64,000 nt of DNA from Bursaphelenchus xylophilus. Lineage: Eukaryota > Nematoda > Chromadorea > Rhabditida > Aphelenchoididae. The position numbers and the translations under genes are program-made. The stretch lies in contig CAJFCV020000005.1 of NCBI GenBank assembly GCA_904066235.2, positions 992,001-1,056,000 on the forward strand, in the 5' to 3' direction. Positions 56,918-64,000 of this stretch are shown in pieces. The notes under the pieces were generated by a model that was given only the letters and a program-made list of their open reading frames with translations, made no database searches and was not told where the DNA came from. Every line of letters starts with the position of its first letter. Within the stretch, counting starts at the first letter, position 1.

Positions 56918-58818
56918 TAGATGCGGCTGTTGTTTGCGGTTTTGATGGAGATGTTGCACTCGTAACTGTAGTTGTGGTCGTTGTATAGGGAGCTCCATTG
57001 TGGACAAATTTGATGTGAATATTGTCTGGGTCAAGTTCTTGATTGTCCAATGAACATTGAGAAGTACGAAGGAGGTGTTTCTGGAAAAAACTGTTTGTAG
57101 CTGAGAAGTCCTCAATGACAAGAAATAGGCTCAGATTTGGAAAGAACGTCGAGGCATTCGGAGAGATAGAGCACAAACTTCGGAGAACGATCAGAGAAGG
57201 AAATGCATCCCGACTTTTCGAGTTGACGACAGTTCGGAACAGCACAAAATCGATCGATACGGGGCGCAGGGTAGGTGAATACGTCAAAAAAGGTTGTAGG
57301 AAGTGCCTATGAGGCCTGGCAAAACCGGATGGTCGGCGGACGCTTGGCGATGGCTCGCCGGAGACTTGGCGAAGACTTGCAATCTGCCCACTATTTTATT
57401 GGTAGCCGAATTTTTCTTTAATTTTTGACGTGTTGACAAGATCATTCCCTTTTTTCAACGTCAACTCTATCGAAACCCCGGAAAAAATCCGCCATTTCTT
57501 GGTGATTTTCGACCGAAAAAATTCGAAGTTTCTCAATCATTTTCAATCGAAAAACATTGGTTTTCGGGGTAGAAATGCCCCCACTTCAGAAGGTCGTAGC
57601 AACCTCAGTTTGCACTTTAAAACATTGTTATTTCATAGACAAAAATTAATGTCGCTTAAAAATACATATTCCAAAGACGAAGTCTCTGCGCCACCCCCAC
57701 CGGAGTTTATAGCCTCCGACTTTCCTTCACGTTTCTTGAAAGACCCTGTAGATAGTATTGATGTGAGGGCATGTAAAAAACCTCCAAACAAGTCTCCACC
57801 GAGCCTTGGCCGAGAGCCCGTCGACCATCCAACGGTTTTTTTTATTCCTCGTAGGCACTTCCGACAACCTTTTTTGGTGTATTCACCTGCCGTACGCCGT
57901 ATCGATTTTTTGTTGACCCGAACTGTCGTCGGCCCGAATAGTCGGGACGCGAAAATGAGGCCTCGCAGCAATAAGTGCCTTACCAACGAAAAGTAGACGG
58001 TTTCCTGCTTGCCTTCTCTCTCATAAACCTCAAATGGAAGCACACTGCAATCCTCAAATTTCAGAGTAACATCGGTCGTCTCATTTTTGACGACTGATTC
58101 CGCCGTGTTCTTGGCTTGTCTGCATTTGCCATTATCTTCAAAAAAGACGTAGTTAATGTCCGAGCGGAAGGTAAGGTCTTTGTATCCGTTCGGTAGGACG
58201 ACATTATCCTCTTTATCCTCACATGTGCGCGCTACCTCGACTCCAGGATTCGCGCGGCTGGTGCGGTATAGCCACATATAAGAGCCAAAATAATATGCTT
58301 CTTCGAAGGCTGGCCCAGAGGAACCTAGAACGAGAGAATGGACGAAAGGTCACAGTGCTTACATAATGGCGTAAGAAGGTTGTCATGTGCCTGCAAAAGC
58401 GACATCAACTCAATATGGGGATATTTAGTCCATCCGAAGCATGTCACAAAAATTGATCCGTTCGGATACGTCCAGATATTCGATGTGACATTGCCAGTGA
58501 ACTGGCCACCGTTGATCTCGTACAGTTGATTTCTAAAAAGAGAGAAAAAATCTTCAAAAGTCCGGGAAAATAGTGAGCGCGATGTCGCTGCGCCGCGCGG
58601 CAACGCACAACGCACACATTCGTCTTTACGGCGAACAAAACCTACTCCACAGCCGAGCCATTCGAACTCAACGTATAGCTGTGCTCTCGAACCCTTAGTT
58701 CTTCTTTTTCGTAATGCCGAACCTCCAACGCATTGGGTCGAAAATCCGGAGGGAAGAACGCAGTCAATGAAGAACAGTTCAGGAGCACGGAATACAACAC
58801 AGTTAAATTGGCCGCCAT
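56826..58818 (-). pseudogene. Unrecognised secreted Cys/Thr-rich protein, copy 2, cut by an insertion
   Basis: Exons 58818-58646, 58532-58363, 58324-57984 and a broken last exon 57080 leftward. The first three match copy 1 in length (173, 170, 341) and at about 90 percent of residues. In the last exon the frame enters the palindromic Tc1-like element at 56917 and, after about 22 element-encoded residues (AVKKNGHPKMMRSNAEE..), stops at 56828-56826, giving a possible 312-aa protein without the normal C-terminus. The missing tail of the exon lies beyond the element at about 55375-55255. It may still be expressed as a truncated protein. Confidence 0.75.
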
Positions 58819-58991
58819 GTCTTGTATGTGATTCGGATTGTTGTAAATTTAAACCATTTATAATACGAGGTTGCGGGAATTTAATTAAGACTGCCCCGAA
58901 AATGAATTTAGATGTGGATTGGCAAATTAATTGGAATCAAAAAGGGCCGAATGAGATGATTTGCATCTTACAGTAGGCAATCACTATGATA

Positions 58992-59185
58992 CTAGTCCGT
59001 TCGTAAAGTCGCTGGAATGTTTTCGGCGACATGCACTCCGCGAAACCGAAAGTTCAGTTTGCACTGTGCAATTTTTGGCCTTTTGCACAGTGCAATAGGC
59101 TTTTTCGGGCTGTCGCCCGCACCCTGAGTTTTCTTGCACAGTGCATGTCGCCGAAATCATTCCAGCGACTTTACGAACGGACTAG
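58992..59185. mobile_element. Family E-like element (194 bp) upstream of copy 2
   Basis: Begins CTAGTCCGTTCGTAAAGTCG and ends in its complement, with TA on both sides. Same length and same CTAGTC start as the element at 44901 and likewise contains GCACTGTGC palindromes. The matching place upstream of copy 1 (near 54150) is empty. Confidence 0.9.
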
Positions 59186-59245
59186 TAGCAGCTGCATGCA
59201 TGACAAAATCATCGTCTTCTTTGGAGCGCTATGAGCTGGTATCAG

Positions 59246-59574
59246 TCTGTCGGAAGAATAGTGAGCACAATGCCGCTGAGCCAATTCATTTTTAGGCAAA
59301 AATTTTTGGAAGCGAGAAGCAGTTATCAAGTCTTACAGTCTTTAAAAAACCTCAACTGTTGTCGCAGATCCTAATTGACTCATCAGAATTTAAAGATAAT
59401 GAATTGCATTGTCGTCTGACAACATCACAGCACCATAAATTATTTAGAATTAATCATGCTTGTCTTAACGACATTTTTAATTTATTGATTATCTACTGAA
59501 ATTTCAAGCCATTAACAATAAAAAAATTACATCATTTTGAATTCGTCAAAAAATTGCAAAAAGAACTTTTTAAA
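59246..59574. other. Intergenic, AT-rich
   Basis: A family B end lies at 59243-59275. Otherwise plain AT-rich 5' flank of spe-4. Confidence 0.45.
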
Positions 59575-62262
59575 ATGAAAAAATCAAAAATTTCTCGAAA
59601 AATCCCTCGTTCCTTTTCATTCTTCAAAAAAGCCGGTCGAAAAATGGTCGCCAAAGAATGTCAGTGCGCCTGGGAGACGTTTGTGGCCCATTGGAATGAT
59701 CAACTGAAACAAGTGGTGGACTTGATTTGGCCCGTCATCATGAACATGTTGTTGACCTTGTTCGGTTGGTGCATCATCTACGAGATGAGGTCGGATCAGA
59801 CCGAAATGACGGCGCTTTTTCAAAATAGTGGCTCTGTGCTGTATGATGGAGTGGTAGGTTGGATTTGGGGAGGTTTTTGAGGTGTTTGAAGGGTTGATGC
59901 GGAATGCCAATTTTCGTGGCGAGACTTTTTTTGCGGGATAGCGAAATGATTTGGAAATCTGTACGGGTCCAAACTGATAGTAGTCCGCCAAAACGCCTTA
60001 TATTTGCAATTTTGCCACTAAAATCCGACTTTTGAAGTTTTCGTAGTGGGATCAGATGAGTCCCACAGCGAAAACTTGAAATTTTGTAAATCTCTCATAG
60101 GCTGCTGAAAATAATAACCAAGCAAGTAGAATTATTTTGGATACGTTTTTTCGCCATTTTCCTTTTCCTATCTGGGTCTCACCGCGAAATTGGCATTCTG
60201 CCCAAATCCCTTATTTCAGCTGAAAAGTATTTTTATTGCGCAAAATGACTTGTTTTACTGATTTTACTTCCACTTTCAGCTGAATGGAATGTTGTGCTTG
60301 GCTTCAGTGGCCGTTCTCAGCTTCATCATGGTCTTGTTGGCCGTGTTTCGGATGAAGAAGTTCATTCAATTCTGGCTCACTGCTTCTTGTTTGATGATCA
60401 CGTTTGGGGTTTCGTTCAGCTTTATTTAGTAAGGGAATTGCTTTTTTTAATTTTAATTTTCTTCAGCTCTACTATTGAAAAATCTGGAATACAGTATCCC
60501 TATTTTTTGGCAGCAGTAATTACTGTTATTTACGGGACTGGCGGTTATTTTGTAAGTTGATTTGGGGCTTCGGTAGTTGAGCCCCCCACGAAAGGTAGTT
60601 CAAACCCCCACTGTTTTGCCCGTTTCACACCCCACATAATGAACAAATTAGAATAATACAAAAAATGTAAGTGGGGGTTTGATCTACTACGTTGGGGGTT
60701 TGATCTAAAACGTAGGGGGCTTTATCTAAAACGGAGGGGGCTTGATCTAAAACGTAGGGGGCTTGTGCTGGACCATACAACTTGGATTAATTCTTTGAAA
60801 TAAATTTTGGGGTTCAGAATGGACGAGGGGGTTTGTACTGGGTCATGGGGGGCTAAACTGGACTGGGGGGCTGTACTACCTTAGCCCCGTTGATTTTTTA
60901 TTGAAACACTTTCCGATATTTTGAGACCTTTTGTTTGCAGATTTGACGACTTTTAATATTTTTGACGAAATGTCACAAAAATTATTGATTTTTTAAAATC
61001 TGAATTTTTTTTTAAATTTCGATCATGATGACTTAAAAATACTCTCTGTCGTTGTCTAGAATTTTTTATTTTGTCTATTTCACCATGTTTTAGGCATTTT
61101 TTACCACCAAATTGCCCATCGCTTGTCATCAATTTTACGTCATCTGTAATTGCTCGCTGGTCTCGATGTTCTACCTCCGTGTACTCCCTGGCCCCACAGC
61201 ATGGTTCCTACTCAGCAGTATTATCATTTGGGGTAGGTTTGGCTTAAACGAAATGTCAAAATTTGAAAAATCAATAATTTTGTGACATTTCGTCAAATTT
61301 TTTATGGCTACTTTTTATGATTGAAATTTCTTCCTGGAGGGTTTTCAAGTCAAATTAAGTGTGTTTTAGATATTTTTGCTGTCCTCACTCCGCTTGGCCC
61401 ACTCAAACAGATCACCGGATTTGCTCATGATTATGGGGAAGATGTCCTCCGGTTTTTGATGTTTTCCACGGGAGAAGTTGAACCAGCAGTGAATGAGAGG
61501 CAAACTGCTGGGGCTGATAGTGATGAGAGTATGGGTTCTGAAAGTGAAGAGAATTCTGAAGGTGAATCCGAGGAAGTTAAGCCGAAAACGGGGAAGAAGA
61601 CGGCATTTGATGCGCTGAATGACTGTAAGTTTTGGTATGATGACTAAAAATTTTTTTGAGGCCATAAATGGTTGTTTTATAATATCTAACTTTGAAAATT
61701 TGAATATTCAAATTTCAAAATTTTGGAATTTTAATATTCAAATTTTTGGTATTTTAAAATTTCAGGTTGGAGATTTTAATTTGCAATTTTTATATTTAAA
61801 AATCTCAAATTTTCATATCTAAAAATTTGCATATGTAAATTTTCATATTAAAAATTTGAATATGCAATTTTTTTTCCGAAATTTGGTTGCAAAAATTTGA
61901 ACTTCGAAATTTTGATTATGCATATTTTCACATCAAAAAATTTGTATATGCAAATTTTCATATCCAAAAACTTAAATATGCAAATATTAATCCCCAAATT
62001 TCCAGCCTCTGCCCGCCTCGGAATGGGCGACTTTGTCTTCTACAGCCTTCTCGTGGGCCAAGCCGCTTCATCCGGAAGTGTTTTGGCCACAATCGCACCA
62101 ATGATCGGAATAATAATTGGCCTCACGATCACGTTGACTCTACTCACCGATGGCGACGAGGCCACTCCAGCTTTGCCGGTCTCGGTCTTTTTCGGGATCA
62201 TTCTTCATTTCGGAACCCTCCACTTGGCCGAGCCTATGTTGAATCAAGCTTTTATGATCTGA
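59575..62262 (+). CDS. spe-4: SPE-4-type presenilin (sperm-specific aspartyl protease family)
   Basis: Exons 59575-59853, 60280-60428, 60467-60551, 61094-61232, 61370-61624, 62006-62262 give 387 aa; phases agree. Presenilins are nine-pass intramembrane aspartyl proteases; C. elegans SPE-4 acts in the fibrous body-membranous organelles of sperm. Both catalytic aspartates are present: WDIFAVLTPLGPLKQ (Trp-Asp in place of the usual Tyr-Asp, as in SPE-4) and RLGMGDFVFYSLLVGQAA; the PAL motif is in ATPALPVSV. HQFYVICNCSLVSMFYLRVLP also matches SPE-4. The cytosolic loop is short and acidic (DSDESMGSESEENSEGESEE) and ends with AFDALND, as in SPE-4. The start is the first in-frame ATG; a second at 59644 is possible. 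Intron 2 is only 38 bases. Confidence 0.92.
60564..60888. repeat. G-run inverted-repeat element in spe-4 intron 3
   Basis: Ends GGGGCTTCGGTAGTTGAG and the partly complementary CTGTACTACCTTAGCCCC. Inside are repeated words such as GGGGGTTTGATCTA and GGGGGCTTGATCTAAAACG, four to five times. Confidence 0.65.
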
Positions 62263-62289
62263 ATTTTTGTTGTGGTATACTGTAGGTGT

Positions 62290-62295
62290 AATAAA
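62290..62295 (+). terminator. Poly(A) signal AATAAA
   Basis: Canonical signal 28 bases after the spe-4 stop codon. Confidence 0.65.
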
Positions 62296-62722
62296 AGTGT
62301 TATAAAGGGCTTATATTGATTTTTGGGGGAAAAAATTAATGGAAATATTTTTGATTTTTTAAAATTGGTGTATTTTTTTATGGTATTTTTTTTGAAATTA
62401 TAAAATAAATGAAAATTTTGAGCTTCCCAAAATATTTTTGATCGATTCAGCCTCTCGTTGCAATGGATTTCTTTTCCCGCTCGTTCATCTATCAAAAGAT
62501 TCCAAATTGCCTCCAATTTTTCGCCATATGCCCAGACTCTTGAAGATTTGCACGTCTCCCAAATCATATACTTTTTAACAGTTTAAAAAAATCTTTTTTT
62601 TTAAAAAAGAACAATTTTTCATTTCTGACAATTGTGATTTTACACATGCAAATTAGGTCATTTTGTCTGGCCAGTTTTTCGGATCGGAAATTGCAATCAT
62701 TCAGTCGAAAGAATTTTTTGCG

Positions 62723-63804
62723 ATGCGTTTTCTTGTCCTCGTTCTTCTTGTTGCGCTCTCGATCAGCGAAGTTCACGGTGAGTTGATGCTGTGGTTACGT
62801 TGATAAAACTTCTGCAGATTGATCCTAGCCAGAGATTGCCACGGCTCCGGAGCCGGCTCCGGCTCTGAGCGGCTCCGGCTCCGAGCCAGGAGTCAGAGCC
62901 GGAGCCGGAAATTTTGGGTGCGGCTCCGGCTCCCGAGCCCAAAGTCGGAGCCAGGCTTCTCAGCGTTCAGAAAAGTAAAAATTTTGTGCTCTTGTTAAAC
63001 CAAATTGCTCAAAAAATACTGCGGAGGATGCGTTGCGTACGACTTGTCTGCAAAAACGAGCCGGAGCTGCAAATTTGGCCTCGGCCCCGGCTCTGGGAGC
63101 TAAGAGCCGGAGCCGGAGCCGAAATTTTGACCGTGGCAATCTCTGGTCCTAGCCTTAAAAAAAAGGAAAGGGTTCGACCTGCAGAGGACATTTTATACGA
63201 TTAAAAGTTGGCTAGACTCGCTGCGCTACCAGGAGAAAGTACCCCAAGTGCGACGCTCAGATTTTGATGAAACTTGGCACAAATTGAGAATAATTTTTTA
63301 AAAGATATATGCGAGAATCCTAGCTCGCGTTTTGCAGAAACAACCGAGATTTTTAGATCGAAAGTCGGCCAAAATTTAGGACTTTTTGCCGAATTTCGAC
63401 ACGAAAATTTTCATACCTATTTCTATCGTAAAGAGTAATGTTTCCACAAAAAATGAACTTTTTCCACACGGAACTAACAAAGTTATGGCCAAAAAGCGGT
63501 TTATCGTTCGATATCTCGGCGGCGCTCGCAAAGCGCGAGCTAAAACTTTCAAGAATTGATATTTAGTCTATACCCGACGTGTGTGGAAAATTTAAAGAAA
63601 ATCTGAGCGTCGCACTTGGGCTAGTAATATCTGAGCCCAACTTCTCCTGTTAATATTTATCCCCATTCTTGTTTTACATTCACGTTTTCAGCTCAATTAT
63701 GCTTCAAGGACTCGGATTGCAGCGATTATCCAAGCGACTACAGATGCTGCTATCCTTGGTTCACCTGCTATCCTCGCCATCTCCCTTGCGTCAAATGGAC
63801 TTAG
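62723..63804 (+). CDS. Small secreted six-cysteine peptide (55 aa)
   Basis: Exons 62723-62777 and 63692-63804, phase 1 join, 55 aa. Exon 1 is a signal peptide (MRFLVLVLLVALSISEVH). The mature part of about 37 residues starts near AQLCF and has C-x5-C-x8-CC-x5-C-x6-C, the order of cystine-knot-like peptides, with a Tyr/Trp/Pro-rich centre (RCCYPWFTCYPRH). Such peptides serve in nematode immunity, signalling or secretion; no function is claimed. The 914-base intron holds a family D (62829-63146) and a family C (63234-63624) element. AATAAA follows at 63877-63882. Confidence 0.75.
62829..63146. mobile_element. Family D GC-rich element, second copy (318 bp)
   Basis: Ends CCAGAGATTGCCACGG and CCGTGGCAATCTCTGG are perfect inverted repeats; interior of GGCTCCGG / CCGGAGCC words as at 43137. 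Confidence 0.85.
63234..63624. mobile_element. Family C element, third copy (391 bp)
   Basis: Left end AGTACCCCAAGTGCGACGCT, right end AGCGTCGCACTTGGGCTAGT. It lacks about 50 bases of the centre compared with the copy at 30392. Confidence 0.75.
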
Positions 63805-63876
63805 ATAAAGGAACAAACGCCTAGTCCACCGATATTGTAATAATTGTAGTAATGTTTATTTTATTATAAGGTTAAC

Positions 63877-63882
63877 AATAAA
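63877..63882 (+). terminator. Poly(A) signal AATAAA
   Basis: Canonical signal 73 bases after the stop of the small peptide gene. Confidence 0.6.
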
Positions 63883-64000
63883 AAATGGGATTTTTTAAAA
63901 TTTATTTTCTGATCTTTTTGCTGAGCTTCTGAGCACAAGTAACCCGTCAAGTTCAACTCTCAGATTCTCCTTATTTTTCACACATAGGCCACATATCAAT

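Noticed and set aside
61366..61665. Minus-strand frame opposite spe-4 exon 5
   Set aside because: It is the shadow of the acidic loop coding sequence of spe-4.

Overview
This is nematode genomic DNA. Genes are broken by short introns with GT..TTTCAG/TTTTAG borders, several start codons sit 1-15 bases after a good splice acceptor (as expected for spliced-leader trans-splicing), and one gene is a clear SPE-4, the nematode sperm presenilin. A GH16 glucanase gene, which most animals lack, recalls the laterally acquired GH16 genes of aphelenchoid nematodes; the clade is an inference. All exon models are hand-built from splice sites and phase agreement, with no transcript or database support.

Layout: (1) 1-7300, minus: N-terminal part of an iRhom (inactive rhomboid), running off the left edge, with long AT-rich introns. 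(2) 7.7-9.5 kb: a foldback repeat, a possible Cys-rich exon and a small mitochondrial membrane protein. (3) 9.9-17.2 kb, minus: PGAP3, JAMP and seipin, three ER-membrane proteins head to tail, a likely conserved operon. (4) 18.0-20.1 kb: GH16 glucanase, an inverted broken copy, and three tRNA-like repeats. (5) 20.5-25.8 kb, plus: an SH2 tyrosine kinase and a p32/MAM33 mitochondrial matrix protein. (6) 25.9-38.5 kb: no convincing gene; layers of non-autonomous elements, including a TTAA-flanked foldback that carries eleven copies of a 162-bp repeat. (7) 38.7-39.9 kb, plus: a short choline-phosphate cytidylyltransferase. (8) 40.3-47.5 kb, minus: three small secreted-protein genes, two of Ly6/uPAR (LU) type, one split by a TTAA-flanked foldback insertion. 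(9) 47.8-49.1 kb, plus: a claudin-like four-TM protein. (10) 49.2-59.2 kb: captured gene fragments, then a segmental duplication carrying two copies of an unrecognised secreted-protein gene; one copy looks intact (with a mariner nested in an intron repeat), the other is cut by a palindromic Tc1-like element. (11) 59.6-62.3 kb, plus: spe-4. (12) 62.7-63.8 kb, plus: a 55-aa secreted Cys-rich peptide.

Common themes are ER/membrane housekeeping on the left, fast-evolving secreted proteins on the right, and an unusually rich set of inverted-repeat elements with TA or TTAA target sites. Paralogous empty sites allow several insertions to be read to the base.
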